This document shows positions 1 through 9,569 of a stretch of 64,000 nucleotides of DNA, piece by piece; position 1 is the stretch's first letter, and every line of letters starts with the position of its first letter. The notes under the pieces were generated by a model. The model was given only the letters and a program-made list of their open reading frames with translations, made no database searches and was not told the origin of the DNA. Position numbers and translations under genes: made by a program. Source of the stretch: Streptomyces alboniger (GTDB taxonomy: Bacteria > Actinomycetota > Actinomycetes > Streptomycetales > Streptomycetaceae); contig NZ_CP023695.1 of the NCBI RefSeq assembly GCF_008704395.1, positions 434,001 to 498,000 on the forward strand, read 5' to 3'.

Positions 1-2
1 GC

Positions 3-1217
3 GAGTACCCGGCGCTGCGGGCCCTGGCGGTGGACGCGCTGCCGTATCACGAGGCGGGCGGTTCGGCCGCGCAGGAGCTGGGCGCTTCCCTCGCTACGGG
101 CGTCGCCTACCTGCGGGAACTCACCGCGGCCGGGCTGACGGTCGAAGAGGCGTGCGCGCAACTGGAGTTCCGCTACGCCGCGACCGCCGACCAGTTCCTC
201 ACCATCGCCAAACTTCGTGCGGCGCGGCGCCTTTGGGCGCGCGTGGCCGAGGTGTGCGGGGCGGCCGGTGCGGGCGCGCAGCGGCAGCACGCCGTGACGT
301 CGCCGGTGATGATGACCCGCCGCGACCCGTGGGTGAACATGCTGCGTACGACGGTGGCCTGCCTCGGCGCGGGCGTCGGTGGCGCGGATGCCGTCACCGT
401 GCTGCCGTTCGACCACTCCCTGGGCCTGCCGGACGCGTTCGCGCGCCGTATCGCCCGCAACACCTCCACGATCCTGATCGAGGAATCCCACCTGGCCCGC
501 GTGATCGACCCGGCGGGCGGGTCCTGGTACGTGGAGCGGCTCACCGACGAACTCGCCCACGCGGGCTGGGAGTTCTTCCAGGAGATCGAGCGCGCCGGCG
601 GCCAGGCGACGGCTCTGCGCTCCGGGATGGTCGGCGAGCGTCTCGCCGCCACCTGGGCCGAGCGCAGCGCGAAGCTCGCCCGGCGCCGCGAACCGATCAC
701 CGGGGTCAGCGAGTTCCCCCACCTGGCGGAGCGTCCCGTCGAGCGCGAGGCCGCACCGGCCACGCCGGCCGGTGGGTTGCCCCGGGTGCGTCGCGACGAG
801 GCGTACGAAGCGCTGCGCGCCCGCTCGGACGCCCACCTCAAGGCGGCCGGCGCGCGCCCCAAGGTGTTCCTCGCCGCGCTCGGACCCGCCGCCGCGCACA
901 CCGCTCGGGCCGGCTTCGTCGCAAACCTGTTCCAGGCGGGCGGCATCGAGACCGTGCACGAACCGGCGACCGTGGACGCGGCGACGGCCGCCGACGCCTT
1001 CAAGGCGAGCGGCGCTCCGGTGGCGTGCCTGTGTTCCAGCGACACCCTCTACGCCGAGCAGGCCGAGGCAGTCGCCCGGGTGCTCAAGGAGGCGGGCGCC
1101 GACCATGTGTTCCTCGCCGGTCGCGGCGAGTACGACGGCGTCGACTCGTACGTCTTCGCCGGTTGCGACGCCGTGACCGTGCTCTCCTCCACCCTCGACC
1201 GTATGGGAGTGGCGTAA
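3..1217 (+). CDS. mutA: Methylmalonyl-CoA mutase small subunit, 3' part (5' end outside window)
   Basis: The frame is open from the left edge, so only the C-terminal 404 residues are present of a protein that is usually about 600 residues. MutA is the non-catalytic partner of MutB in the heterodimer that interconverts (R)-methylmalonyl-CoA and succinyl-CoA. The visible part starts inside the TIM-barrel domain ([31 protein letters not shown]) and ends in a flavodoxin-like cobalamin-binding-type domain. That domain lacks the DxHxxG cobalt-ligand motif, as expected for the small subunit. Its TAA stop overlaps the mutB start by one base (TAATG), indicating translational coupling. The identity is secure; only the N-terminus is unknown. 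Confidence 0.95.
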   Translation, partial: EYPALRALAVDALPYHEAGGSAAQELGASLATGVAYLRELTAAGLTVEEACAQLEFRYAATADQFLTIAKLRAARRLWARVAEVCGAAGAGAQRQHAVTSPVMMTRRDPWVNMLRTTVACLGAGVGGADAVTVLPFDHSLGLPDAFARRIARNTSTILIEESHLARVIDPAGGSWYVERLTDELAHAGWEFFQEIERAGGQATALRSGMVGERLAATWAERSAKLARRREPITGVSEFPHLAERPVEREAAPATPAGGLPRVRRDEAYEALRARSDAHLKAAGARPKVFLAALGPAAAHTARAGFVANLFQAGGIETVHEPATVDAATAADAFKASGAPVACLCSSDTLYAEQAEAVARVLKEAGADHVFLAGRGEYDGVDSYVFAGCDAVTVLSSTLDRMGVA

Positions 1218-3418
1218 TGCGCATCCCCGATTTCTCCTCCGTCGACCTGGGTTCCGGCGCGGGTGCGGAGGGCTCGTACGAGCAGTGGCGCACCGCGGTG
1301 AAGGAGGCCACGGGCAAGTCCGAGAGCGACCTGCTGTGGGAGACGCCCGAGGGCATCGCGGTCAAGCCGCTGTACACGGGCGCCGACCTGGAGGGCCTGG
1401 ACTTCCTGGACACCTACCCCGGCGTCGCCCCGTACCTGCGCGGCCCCTACCCGACGATGTACGTGAACCAGCCCTGGACGATCCGGCAGTACGCGGGATT
1501 CTCCACCGCCGAGGAGTCCAACGCCTTCTACCGGCGCAATCTCGCGGCAGGCCAGAAGGGTCTCTCGGTCGCCTTCGACCTGCCCACGCACCGCGGGTAC
1601 GACAGCGATCACCCGCGCGTCACCGGTGACGTCGGCATGGCGGGCGTCGCCATCGACTCCATCTACGACATGCGTCAGCTCTTCGACGGCATCCCGCTGG
1701 ACAAGATGACGGTGTCGATGACGATGAACGGCGCCGTGCTTCCCGTACTGGCGCTGTACATCGTGGCGGCCGAGGAACAGGGCGTGCCGCCCGAGAAGCT
1801 GGCCGGGACCATTCAGAACGACATTCTCAAAGAGTTCATGGTCCGCAACACCTATATCTATCCGCCGAAGCCCTCGATGCGGATCATCTCCGACATCTTC
1901 GCGTACACGTCGCAGAAGATGCCGCGCTACAACTCCATCTCGATCTCCGGCTATCACATCCAGGAGGCGGGTGCGACGGCCGACTTGGAGCTGGCGTACA
2001 CGCTGGCCGACGGGGTCGAGTATCTGCGCGCCGGGCAGGAGGCGGGCCTGGACGTCGACGCGTTCGCGCCCCGGCTCTCGTTCTTCTGGGCGATCGGCAT
2101 GAACTTCTTCATGGAGGTCGCCAAGCTCCGCGCGGCGCGCCTGCTGTGGGCGAAGCTGGTCAAGCAGTTCGACCCGAAGAACGCCAAGTCGCTGTCCCTG
2201 CGCACCCATTCGCAGACGTCGGGCTGGTCACTGACCGCGCAGGACGTGTTCAACAACGTCACGCGTACGTGCGTCGAGGCGATGGCGGCGACGCAGGGGC
2301 ACACCCAGTCCCTGCACACGAACGCCCTGGACGAGGCGCTCGCCCTGCCGACCGACTTCTCCGCGCGCATCGCCCGCAACACCCAGCTCCTGATCCAGCA
2401 GGAGTCGGGGACGACGCGGACGATCGACCCGTGGGGCGGCAGCGCGTACGTCGAGAAGCTGACGTACGACCTCGCACGCCGCGCCTGGCAGCACATCGAG
2501 GAGGTCGAGGCGGCCGGCGGCATGGCACAGGCCATCGACGCGGGCATCCCGAAGCTGCGCGTGGAGGAGGCCGCCGCGCGCACGCAGGCCCGCATCGACT
2601 CGGGTCGTCAGCCGGTCATCGGCGTCAACAAGTACCGGGTGGAGACCGACGAGCAGATCGAGGTCCTGAAGGTCGACAACTCCTCGGTCCGCACCCAGCA
2701 GATCGCCAAGCTGCGCCGCCTGCGCGAGGAGCGTGACGACACGGCCTGCCAGGACGCGCTGCGCGCGCTCACCGCGGCGGCCGAGCGCGGCTCGGGCCCG
2801 GGTCTGGAGGGCAATCTGCTCGCGCTCGCGGGCGACGCGGCACGGGCGAAGGCCACGGTCGGTGAGATCTCCGACGCGTTGGAGAGCGTGTACGGGCGGC
2901 ACGCGGGCCAGATCCGTACGATCTCCGGTGTGTACCGCACCGAAGCAGGCCAGTCCCCGTCCGTCGAGCGCACACGCACGCTGGTGGACGCCTTCGACGA
3001 GGCCGAGGGGCGCCGTCCGCGCATCCTGGTCGCCAAGATGGGCCAGGACGGGCACGACCGCGGCCAGAAGGTCATCGCCAGCGCCTTCGCCGACCTCGGC
3101 TTCGACGTGGACGTCGGCCCGCTCTTCCAGACTCCTTCGGAGGTCGCCCGCCAGGCCGTCGAGGCCGACGTGCACATCGTGGGCGTCTCCTCGCTGGCCG
3201 CCGGGCACCTGACCCTCGTACCGGCGCTGCGTGAGGAACTGGCCGCGGAGGGCCGCGAGGACATCATGATCGTCGTGGGTGGGGTGATTCCCCCGCAGGA
3301 CGTCGAGGCGCTGCACGACGCGGGTGCCACGGCCGTGTTCCCGCCGGGCACGGTGATCCCGGACGCGGCGTACGACCTGGTGACCCGACTGGCGGCCGAT
3401 CTCGGCCACGACCTGTGA
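1217..3418 (+). CDS. mutB: Methylmalonyl-CoA mutase large (catalytic) subunit
   Basis: This 733-residue adenosylcobalamin-dependent mutase subunit has the normal family length. The N-terminal barrel carries substrate-binding stretches such as [20 protein letters not shown] and [12 protein letters not shown]. The C-terminal B12 domain carries D611-G-H-D-R-G616, the cobalt-ligating DxHxxG motif, following KMGQ. The ATG at 1217 overlaps the mutA stop, and [11 protein letters not shown] is a normal MutB N-terminus. The same frame is open further upstream inside mutA, but that extension is a shadow. MutB links propionyl-CoA, valine and odd-chain fatty acid catabolism to the TCA cycle, and run in reverse it supplies methylmalonyl-CoA for polyketides. 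meaB follows after 18 bases, so mutA-mutB-meaB is an operon. No epimerase or propionyl-CoA carboxylase gene is visible here. Confidence 0.97.
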   Translation: MRIPDFSSVDLGSGAGAEGSYEQWRTAVKEATGKSESDLLWETPEGIAVKPLYTGADLEGLDFLDTYPGVAPYLRGPYPTMYVNQPWTIRQYAGFSTAEESNAFYRRNLAAGQKGLSVAFDLPTHRGYDSDHPRVTGDVGMAGVAIDSIYDMRQLFDGIPLDKMTVSMTMNGAVLPVLALYIVAAEEQGVPPEKLAGTIQNDILKEFMVRNTYIYPPKPSMRIISDIFAYTSQKMPRYNSISISGYHIQEAGATADLELAYTLADGVEYLRAGQEAGLDVDAFAPRLSFFWAIGMNFFMEVAKLRAARLLWAKLVKQFDPKNAKSLSLRTHSQTSGWSLTAQDVFNNVTRTCVEAMAATQGHTQSLHTNALDEALALPTDFSARIARNTQLLIQQESGTTRTIDPWGGSAYVEKLTYDLARRAWQHIEEVEAAGGMAQAIDAGIPKLRVEEAAARTQARIDSGRQPVIGVNKYRVETDEQIEVLKVDNSSVRTQQIAKLRRLREERDDTACQDALRALTAAAERGSGPGLEGNLLALAGDAARAKATVGEISDALESVYGRHAGQIRTISGVYRTEAGQSPSVERTRTLVDAFDEAEGRRPRILVAKMGQDGHDRGQKVIASAFADLGFDVDVGPLFQTPSEVARQAVEADVHIVGVSSLAAGHLTLVPALREELAAEGREDIMIVVGGVIPPQDVEALHDAGATAVFPPGTVIPDAAYDLVTRLAADLGHDL

Positions 3419-3436
3419 GCCGGTGAGCGCCGACTC

Positions 3437-4444
3437 ATGCCTGTGACGATCGACATCGACACATATGTGAAGGGCGTCCTCGACGGGAAGCGCGCGTATG
3501 TCGCGCGCGCCATCACCCTCGTCGAGTCCACGCGCCCCCAGCACCGCGCGCTCGCGCAGCAGTTGCTGACCGAGCTGCTTCCGCACAGCGGGCGGGCGCG
3601 GCGGGTCGGCATCAGCGGTGTGCCGGGCGTGGGCAAGTCCACGTTCATCGACGCGCTCGGCACGATGCTCACCTCGCTCGGCCACCGGGTCGCCGTCCTC
3701 GCCGTCGACCCTTCGTCGACGCGCACGGGCGGCTCCATCCTGGGTGACAAGACCCGGATGGAGCGGCTTTCACTGGATCCCGCAGCGTTCGTACGCCCGT
3801 CCCCCTCCGCCGGGACGCTCGGCGGGGTCGCCAAGGCGACACGGGAGTCGATCGTGGTGATGGAGGCGGCGGGTTACGACGTGGTGCTGGTGGAGACCGT
3901 GGGCGTCGGCCAGTCCGAGACGACGGTCGCGAACATGGTCGACACGTTCCTCCTGCTGACCCTCGCCCGCACGGGCGACCAGCTTCAGGGCATCAAGAAG
4001 GGCGTCCTGGAGCTGGCGGACGTCATCGCCGTGAACAAGGCGGACGGACCGCACGAGCGGGACGCCCGCTCGGCCGCGCGCGAACTGGCGGGTGCGCTGC
4101 GCCTGATGCACCCCGCCGACGCCGCGTGGACGCCTCCGGTGCTCACGTGCAGCGCTCGGGAGTCGAGCGGCCTCGACACGCTCTGGGAGCGGATCGAACA
4201 GCACCGGGCGCTGCTCGACTCGACGGGCGGGCTCGCGGCCAAGCGCCGCGATCAGCAGGTCGACTGGACGTGGGCGATGGTGCGGGACGAACTGCTCGGC
4301 AGGCTCCTCGGCCACGCGGACGTGCAGCGCGTCGCCCCTGAGCTGGAGCAACGCGTACGGGAGGGGACGTTGACGGCCACCTCGGCGGCCGAGCGGATCC
4401 TGGCCGTGTTCCAGGCCAGCGGCCCGCACGCGCCTCCGGGCTGA
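3437..4444 (+). CDS. meaB: Methylmalonyl-CoA mutase-associated GTPase MeaB (ArgK family)
   Basis: This 335-residue G3E-class P-loop GTPase loads adenosylcobalamin onto methylmalonyl-CoA mutase and protects or reactivates it. Visible motifs are the Walker A GVPGVGKST near residue 60, the Mg-binding switch region (LAVDPSSTRTGGSILGDKTR), ETVGVGQSE as the G3-type region, and NKADG as the base-specificity NKxD motif. The 18-base gap after mutB and the same strand fix its role by context. The family was formerly named ArgK (arginine transport ATPase), which is misleading here. Length and motifs are complete. Confidence 0.95.
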   Translation: MPVTIDIDTYVKGVLDGKRAYVARAITLVESTRPQHRALAQQLLTELLPHSGRARRVGISGVPGVGKSTFIDALGTMLTSLGHRVAVLAVDPSSTRTGGSILGDKTRMERLSLDPAAFVRPSPSAGTLGGVAKATRESIVVMEAAGYDVVLVETVGVGQSETTVANMVDTFLLLTLARTGDQLQGIKKGVLELADVIAVNKADGPHERDARSAARELAGALRLMHPADAAWTPPVLTCSARESSGLDTLWERIEQHRALLDSTGGLAAKRRDQQVDWTWAMVRDELLGRLLGHADVQRVAPELEQRVREGTLTATSAAERILAVFQASGPHAPPG

Positions 4445-4522
4445 CCCGGAGGTCGCGGTCTCTGCCTTGGAGGTTACGGTCATTCCCGCACCGCGCCTCA
4501 AGTGAACGGAGCCACCCGCAGC

Positions 4523-5602
4523 ATGAACGCCTCCCCCGACGACGCGCCCGTCCTGCTCCGCCGCGAGGGCGGTGCGGGGCACATCGTCCTGAACCGGCCG
4601 CGCGCCATCAACGCCCTCAACCACGCCATGGTCCGGTTGATGGACGAGGCCCTGAGCGCCTGGCAGGCCGACGAGTCGGTGGCGACGGTCGTCCTCACCG
4701 GGGCCGGGGAGCGCGGGCTGTGCGCGGGCGGCGACATCCGCTCCATCCACGACGACGTCAGGGCGGGCGGCGGCGGCGCGTCGGCGGCGTTCTGGCACGA
4801 CGAGTACCGCCTCAACGCCCGCATCGCCCGCTTCCCCAAGCCGTACGTCGCCGTCATGGACGGCATCGTGATGGGCGGCGGCGTGGGCGTGTCGGCGCAC
4901 GGCAGCGTGCGGGTGGTCACCGAACGCTCGCGGGTCGCGATGCCCGAGACCGGCATCGGCTTCGTGCCCGACGTGGGCGGCACCTACCTCCTCACGCGCG
5001 CCCCGGGCGAACTCGGCACCCACCTCGCGCTGACCGGCACGGCGGTGGGCGCGGGCGACGCGCTGCTGTGCGGCCTCGCCGACCATTACGTGCCCTCGGA
5101 GCGGCTGGAGGAGTTCACGGCGGCCCTCGCCGACAGCGAGGCGTCCGACGCCGTACGGCGGTGCGCCGCCGCGGTCCCGGCGGGTGAACTCGCCGCGCAC
5201 CGCGAGTGGATCGACCACTGCTACGCCGCCGACACCGTCGAGGAGATCGTCGACCGGCTGCACGCCTGCGGTGACCGGCACGCGAAGCAGACGGCCGAGA
5301 CGATCCTCACGAAGTCCCCGACCTCCCTCAAGGTCACGCTCGCCGCGCTGCGCCGGGCGCGTGAACTGCCGTCCCTGGAGGCCGTTCTCGACCAGGAGTA
5401 CCGCGTGTCCTGTGCCGCCCTCGGCTCGCCCGACCTGCCCGAGGGCATCAGAGCGCAGGTCGTCGACAAGGACCGCAGGCCGCGCTGGTCGCCCGCCGCG
5501 CTGGAGCTGGTGACGGAGGCGGACGTGGCCCGCTTCTTCGAGGGCGTCGGCCCAAAGGCGCCGCACCTCAGGTGCAGGTCCGGCACGGATGGGCTCGGCT
5601 GA
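4523..5602 (+). CDS. 3-hydroxyisobutyryl-CoA hydrolase-like / enoyl-CoA hydratase family protein
   Basis: A crotonase-fold protein of about 359 residues. The N-terminal half has the oxyanion-hole signatures (GERGLCAGGDIRSIHDD; GIVMGGGVGVSAHG) and the MPETGIGFVPDVGGTYLL segment. The long C-terminal region (HAKQTAETILTKSPTSLKVTL) is typical of the ECH_2 or HIBYL-CoA hydrolase branch rather than simple enoyl-CoA hydratases. That branch releases 3-hydroxyisobutyrate from its CoA ester in valine breakdown, which fits a neighbourhood making and using methylmalonyl-CoA. I chose the ATG at 4523 (CGGAG 11 bases upstream); a GTG at 4502 would add 7 residues. It starts about 80 bases after meaB, so co-transcription is possible but not shown. 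Substrate is inferred from family. Confidence 0.75.
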   Translation: MNASPDDAPVLLRREGGAGHIVLNRPRAINALNHAMVRLMDEALSAWQADESVATVVLTGAGERGLCAGGDIRSIHDDVRAGGGGASAAFWHDEYRLNARIARFPKPYVAVMDGIVMGGGVGVSAHGSVRVVTERSRVAMPETGIGFVPDVGGTYLLTRAPGELGTHLALTGTAVGAGDALLCGLADHYVPSERLEEFTAALADSEASDAVRRCAAAVPAGELAAHREWIDHCYAADTVEEIVDRLHACGDRHAKQTAETILTKSPTSLKVTLAALRRARELPSLEAVLDQEYRVSCAALGSPDLPEGIRAQVVDKDRRPRWSPAALELVTEADVARFFEGVGPKAPHLRCRSGTDGLG

Positions 5603-5749
5603 GCCCACGGCCGCGGTATCTCCTCCGCGTCGCCCGGGCCTCCGGTGCCCGGGGTGGCGTCCATGACGCGCGCGAACAGGCTTGCCAGGCTGAACCGCCG
5701 AGTGGCAGGTGCACATCGAGCTTCCGTCGGCGTGATCTACGCTTGCCGG

Positions 5750-6218
5750 ATGCCCGCCACCGTGCTCCTCGTCGACGACGAGCCCTTCGTCCGCGAGCTG
5801 CGGCCCAGCGTGATCGCCATGGACGTCCGCATGCCGCTGCTCGACGGCATCGAGGCCACCCTCGCGGTGCCGCGCACGGTGCAGGACCCGCCGAAGATCC
5901 TCGTCGTGACGGCCTTCGGGAACGACGAGTACGTGTACGAGGCGCTGCGCGCGGGCGCCGACGGCTTCTTGCTGATGCGGGCCGGACCCGCGGAGATCGT
6001 GCACGCCGTGCGGCAGCCGGCGGGCGGGTACGGCGAGGAGCGGGGCAACACGCGGAGCGCGGGCCGCGCTCGACCGGGCGGCGCTCACCGAGCGGGAGGT
6101 CGTCGGCACGGGGACCGTCACGTCACATGTCGGCGGCATCCTCGCCGTGCTGGGTGCGCGCGACCGGACACAGGGGATCGTCGTCGCGTACGCATCCGGT
6201 TTCGTCTCGCCGCGATGA
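5750..6218 (+). pseudogene. Decayed NarL/LuxR-type response regulator
   Basis: The start MPATVLLVDDEPFVREL is a perfect receiver-domain N-terminus. It then jumps directly to RPSVIAMDVRMPLLDGIEAT, skipping about 25-30 residues (alpha1 to alpha2) found in all intact receivers. The receiver continues to the ALRAGADGFLL region. Downstream, the LuxR-type HTH survives only in another frame: from about 6069 one reads LTEREVV, then GTVTSHVGGILAVLGARDR and a stop at 6216-6218. The recognition-helix region between EREV and GTV is also deleted. At least two in-frame or out-of-frame deletions plus a frameshift make function very unlikely. No histidine kinase gene is adjacent. Confidence 0.8.
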
Positions 6219-6315
6219 CGGCCGTACGCAGGGCGAATGCGGGCCCGGCACTCGCCGCCGCCCCGTCCTACGAGTACGATCCGGCCATCATGCGCACACG
6301 CTGGGAGGACGGACG

Positions 6316-7473
6316 TTGGGGCAGCTGACCGGCGGGGACCCCTCTCTGTTGCGGCGGATCAACTCCGCGGTGGTGCTGCACGCGCTGCGCGCCACGGACT
6401 TGGCGACGCTCACGGAGATCGCCCGGGTGACCGGGCTCTCGCGGCCCACCGTGGAGGGGGTCGTGGAGGGGCTCATCGAGGCCGGGCTCGTGGTGGAGTC
6501 CGCGCCCGAGGACAGCGGCGCCCGGCGCCAGGGGCGGCCCGCGCGGAAGTTCCGCTTCCGGGCGGAGGCGGGTCATCTGCTGGGTCTGGAGGTCGGGCCG
6601 CACCGCGTGGCCGCCGTCCTGTCGGATCTGGACGGCACGATCCTCGGGACGGCGTCGAAGGACGTCTGCGAGGACGCCCCGGCGGACGAGCGGCTCGAAC
6701 GCCTGCGCACCACGGTCGCCGATCTGCTGCGCCGCGCGGGGATTGCCCGCAGCTCGCTGCGCGCGGTCGGGGTGGGCAGCCCCGGCATCCTGGAGGCGGA
6801 CGGCACGGTGCGGCTGAGCACGGCGCTGCCCGAGTGGACGGGGCTCCAGCTCGGTGAGCGGCTGCGCCGCTCCTTCAAGTGCCCGGTGCTCGTGGAGAAC
6901 GACGCGAACGCGGCGGCCGTGGCCGAGCACTGGAAGGGCGCGGCGACCGACACCGACGACGTGGTCTTCGTCCTCGCGGGGCTGAGCCCGGGGGCCGGGT
7001 CGCTGATCGGCGGCCGGCTGCACCGCGGCTACGGCGGCGCGGCGGGCGAGATCGGGGCGCTGCACCTGCTGGGCCGTGAGGTCACTCCGGAGACGCTGCT
7101 GTCCACCACGGGCGAGCCGCTGCACCCCTTGGACGAGCAGGCCGTCGCCGAGGTCTTCGCGCACGCGCGGGAGGGCGACGAGCGGGCCCGGGCGGCGGTG
7201 AACCGTTTCATCCAGCGCCTCGTGCACGATGTGGCGGCTTTGGTGCTCGCCCTCGATCCCGAACTGGTCGTCGTGGGCGGCTGGGCGGCGGGCCTGGACG
7301 GCGTGCTGGAGCCGCTGCACCGGGAGTTGGCGCGCTACTGCCTGCGGCCGCCCCGTGTCGCGCTGTCGGTGCTCGGCGAGGCGGCGGTGGCGACAGGGGC
7401 GCTGCGGCTGGCGCTCGACCACGTCGACGAGCAGCTGTTCGCCGTGGAGGGCACCGTCACCGCCCGGCGGTGA
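6316..7473 (+). CDS. ROK family transcriptional regulator
   Basis: A protein of about 385 residues with an N-terminal winged helix-turn-helix (LTEIARVTGLSRPTVEGVVEGLIEAGLV, about residues 28-55) and a C-terminal ROK sugar-kinase-like domain (GVGSPGIL; VENDANAAAVAEHWKG; GYGGAAGEIG). The zinc-binding CxCGxxGCxE signature of ROK kinases is absent after GEIGALHLLG. It is therefore probably a sugar-responsive repressor rather than a kinase. I chose the TTG at 6316 because GGAGGAC lies 5-6 bases upstream and the protein then starts just ahead of the HTH; no ATG or GTG fits as well. It converges on the GntR gene and is not clearly in an operon. The ligand is unknown. Confidence 0.85.
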   Translation: MGQLTGGDPSLLRRINSAVVLHALRATDLATLTEIARVTGLSRPTVEGVVEGLIEAGLVVESAPEDSGARRQGRPARKFRFRAEAGHLLGLEVGPHRVAAVLSDLDGTILGTASKDVCEDAPADERLERLRTTVADLLRRAGIARSSLRAVGVGSPGILEADGTVRLSTALPEWTGLQLGERLRRSFKCPVLVENDANAAAVAEHWKGAATDTDDVVFVLAGLSPGAGSLIGGRLHRGYGGAAGEIGALHLLGREVTPETLLSTTGEPLHPLDEQAVAEVFAHAREGDERARAAVNRFIQRLVHDVAALVLALDPELVVVGGWAAGLDGVLEPLHRELARYCLRPPRVALSVLGEAAVATGALRLALDHVDEQLFAVEGTVTARR

Positions 7474-7496
7474 GGCTCTGAGGCCAGCCGGCCACG

Positions 7497-7520
7497 CGCG
7501 GCGCGGTGCGGTGCGCCGCG
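7497..7520. terminator. Hairpin between convergent ROK and GntR genes
   Basis: CGCGGCGC (7497-7504) and GCGCCGCG (7513-7520) form a perfect 8-bp stem with an 8-base loop in the 58-base gap between two convergent genes. There is no U-tract, as is common in streptomycete terminators. The position suggests a bidirectional terminator. Confidence 0.5.
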
Positions 7521-7532
7521 GGGCAGCCGGTG

Positions 7533-8291
7533 TCAGGCCTGGCGCTGCGGACCGTGGTGGATCTCCACGCCGCCGGAGTCGCCGAAGGTGAGCCGGCAGG
7601 TGTCCGCGCGGTAGGTCGCCACGGAGACCGCGGCCGTGCGGCCCTCGGCGAGGAAGCGGGTCGTCACGACGAGGACGGGGGCTCCCGGCAGGCGGTCGAG
7701 CGCCTTGGCGTCGTCCGCGCGGGCCGAGCCCAGCTCGACGGCCCTGTCCTGCCCTTCGAGGCCGTGCCGCGCCAGCTCGCGCAGGACCACGCGCGCGCGG
7801 GCGGCGCCGGAGGGGGCGTCCATGCCGGTCAGTTCGGCGACGGACGACATCGGGACGTACAGCAGTTCGGCGGCGACGGGCTGGCCCTGCGAGACGCGGG
7901 TGCGGCGCACGATGTGCACCTGCTCGTCGGGGTGGGTCTCCAGCATCCGGGCGACACCCGCGGGCGGGGTCCCCGGAGCGCAGTCCGCGGGCTGCCAGGC
8001 GTCACCGGCCGCGCCCGGCCAGGCACCCTGCGCGGACCCCACGGGGACACCCATGCGCGGCGGCGCCACGGTCGTACCCACGCCGCGGCGGCGCTGGAGC
8101 CGGCCTTCCAGCTCAAGCTGTTCGAGCGCCTGACGGAGGGTGGCGCGGGCGACGCCGAAGCGGGCGGCCAGCTCACGCTCGTTGGGCAGGATCTCCCCCA
8201 CGGCGAACTCGGAGTCGAGCGCCTCACTGAGCACGGTCTTCAGGTGCCAGTACTTCGGCTCCGGCACCGTTTCGAGCTGCGTGGTCCCCAC
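7533..8291 (-). CDS. GntR/HutC-family transcriptional regulator (UTRA domain)
   Basis: A protein of about 252 residues. The N-terminal winged helix (FAVGEILPNERELAARFGVARATLRQALEQLELEGRL) is a classic GntR DNA-binding domain, and RRRGVGTTVA forms its wing. The C-terminal half (residues about 85-250) is the UTRA ligand domain seen in HutC/DasR-type regulators. These usually sense sugar phosphates, amino-sugar phosphates or histidine intermediates. The GTG at 8291 gives MGTTQLETVPEPKYWHLK, the length expected for DasR-like proteins, with GGAGG about 5 bases upstream. An in-frame ATG at 8447 would add 52 low-complexity residues and is less likely. No metabolic target gene adjoins it, so the regulon cannot be read from context. 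Confidence 0.85.
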   Translation of the reverse strand: MGTTQLETVPEPKYWHLKTVLSEALDSEFAVGEILPNERELAARFGVARATLRQALEQLELEGRLQRRRGVGTTVAPPRMGVPVGSAQGAWPGAAGDAWQPADCAPGTPPAGVARMLETHPDEQVHIVRRTRVSQGQPVAAELLYVPMSSVAELTGMDAPSGAARARVVLRELARHGLEGQDRAVELGSARADDAKALDRLPGAPVLVVTTRFLAEGRTAAVSVATYRADTCRLTFGDSGGVEIHHGPQRQA

Positions 8292-8511
8292 CCTGTCCTC
8301 CGCAATCGCCGTCACCGGCGGCTTTTTAGCGCCCTTGTTTATTAAAGGTTCCTGCACTATCCCTGCGACCATAGGCCTGGACCCACCCTTGGTCAAGACC
8401 AATCCTCGATCCGTTACAGCCCGCACAGGAGTGACGCCACAGAGCATTCACGCGGTGTTCGCACGCGGCCAAGCAGGCGTAATCGGCCACGCGCGCGTGC
8501 AGGGGCGCCGG

Positions 8512-8565
8512 AATTCCGCAGAAAGAAACCCCCACCGAGCGGTGGGGGTTTCTTTCTGCGGAATT
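8512..8565. terminator. Perfect 25-bp stem, 4-nt loop terminator
   Basis: The arms at 8512-8536 and 8541-8565 are perfectly complementary over 25 bp around the loop GAGC. The centre is ACCCCCACC/GGTGGGGGT, flanked by AAAGAAA/TTTCTTT, so either strand ends in a T-rich run. It lies just downstream of the leftward sigma gene (stop at 8597) and upstream of the GntR gene, so it probably terminates sigma-factor transcripts. The roughly 220 bases from 8292 to 8511 show no other gene. Confidence 0.85.
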
Positions 8566-8596
8566 GTGTGGTTTAAGCCGTCTTTTCGTCGCTGCT

Positions 8597-9487
8597 CTAC
8601 CGAGCGAGCGTCACGAGCTTGTCCGGATTACGGATGATGTAGATGCTCTGGATGCGACCGTCGGCGACGTCCACCTGGAACACGCTGTCGGGTTTGCCGT
8701 CGACCAGGAAGAGCAGGGACTCGGCGCCGTTGAGTTCGACGAAGCGGAATTCCAGCTCGGCCCCCGGGGCGATGCCCTTGCCCGCGATGCCGTGCAGGAA
8801 GCGGCCCACCTTGTCGGCGCTCTCGAGGACGCGCACAGGGGCCTTGGCCTTGCCGCCGCTGTCGCCGACCAGGCGGACGTCCGGCGCTAGCAGCGACATC
8901 AGGCCGTCGAGGTCGCCCTCCGCCGCCGCGGCCAGGAACCGCTCGGTCAGATCGCGGCGCTCGGCCGGGTCCACCTCGTAGCGGGGGCGGCCCGCCTCGA
9001 CGTGCTTGCGAGCCCGCCCGGCGAGCTGGCGCACCGCGGCCTCCGTGCGGTCCAGCGTGAGCGCGATCTCGGCGAACGGGAACCCGAACGCCTCCCGCAG
9101 CACGAAGACGGCGCGCTCCAGGGGCGAGAGGGACTCCAGGACGACGAGGACCGCCAGGGAGACGGACTCCGCGAGCACGGCCCGCTCGGCCGTGTCGGGG
9201 ACGGTCGGGCCGAACTCGGTGGCGTAGGGCTCGGGGAGCCACGGCCCCACGTACGCCTCGCGCCGGGACTGCACGTGGCGGAGGCGGTCGATGGCGAGGC
9301 GTGTGGTGACGCGCACCAAGTAGGCGCGCGGTTCGCGCACTTGGTCGTGGTCGGCGGCGGACCAGCGGAGCCAGGCTTCCTGGACGACGTCCTCCGCGTC
9401 GGCCACCCGGCCGAGCATGCGGTAGGCGACACCCATCAGGACGGGGCGGTGCTGTTCGAAGAGGTCGGTCACGCTGTCGGTAGCCAC
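8597..9487 (-). CDS. ECF sigma factor, ECF41/SigJ-like, with C-terminal SnoaL-like domain
   Basis: A 296-residue protein. Sigma region 2 reads VTDLFEQHRPVLMGVAYRMLGRVADAEDVVQEAWLRW in segments, and region 4 contains LSPLERAVFVLREAFGFPFAEIALTLDRTEAAVRQLAGRARKH. About 100 extra C-terminal residues form a SnoaL/NTF2-like domain with DKVGRF and a terminal NPDKL. These are the hallmarks of ECF41-type sigma factors, whose own C-terminal extension modulates activity in place of a separate anti-sigma factor. The GTG at 9487 fits family length, although its purine-rich stretch sits very close; a GTG five codons upstream (9502) is an alternative. Typical neighbours of this group (carboxymuconolactone decarboxylase, oxidoreductase) are not seen here. 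Confidence 0.87.
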   Translation of the reverse strand: MATDSVTDLFEQHRPVLMGVAYRMLGRVADAEDVVQEAWLRWSAADHDQVREPRAYLVRVTTRLAIDRLRHVQSRREAYVGPWLPEPYATEFGPTVPDTAERAVLAESVSLAVLVVLESLSPLERAVFVLREAFGFPFAEIALTLDRTEAAVRQLAGRARKHVEAGRPRYEVDPAERRDLTERFLAAAAEGDLDGLMSLLAPDVRLVGDSGGKAKAPVRVLESADKVGRFLHGIAGKGIAPGAELEFRFVELNGAESLLFLVDGKPDSVFQVDVADGRIQSIYIIRNPDKLVTLAR

Positions 9488-9569
9488 CCCTCCATCCCAG
9501 CTCACGGGGCATCCGCTGTCCAGAAGAAAACGGTGCGGCGCTCGGCACACCGTCGCCCGCCGCGAGCAG

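Noticed and set aside
1049..3834. Long open frames on the strand opposite mutB and meaB
   Set aside because: They mirror the coding genes, as expected from third-position GC bias. Translations are Arg/His/Val-rich low-complexity with no domain, and there are no ribosome sites.
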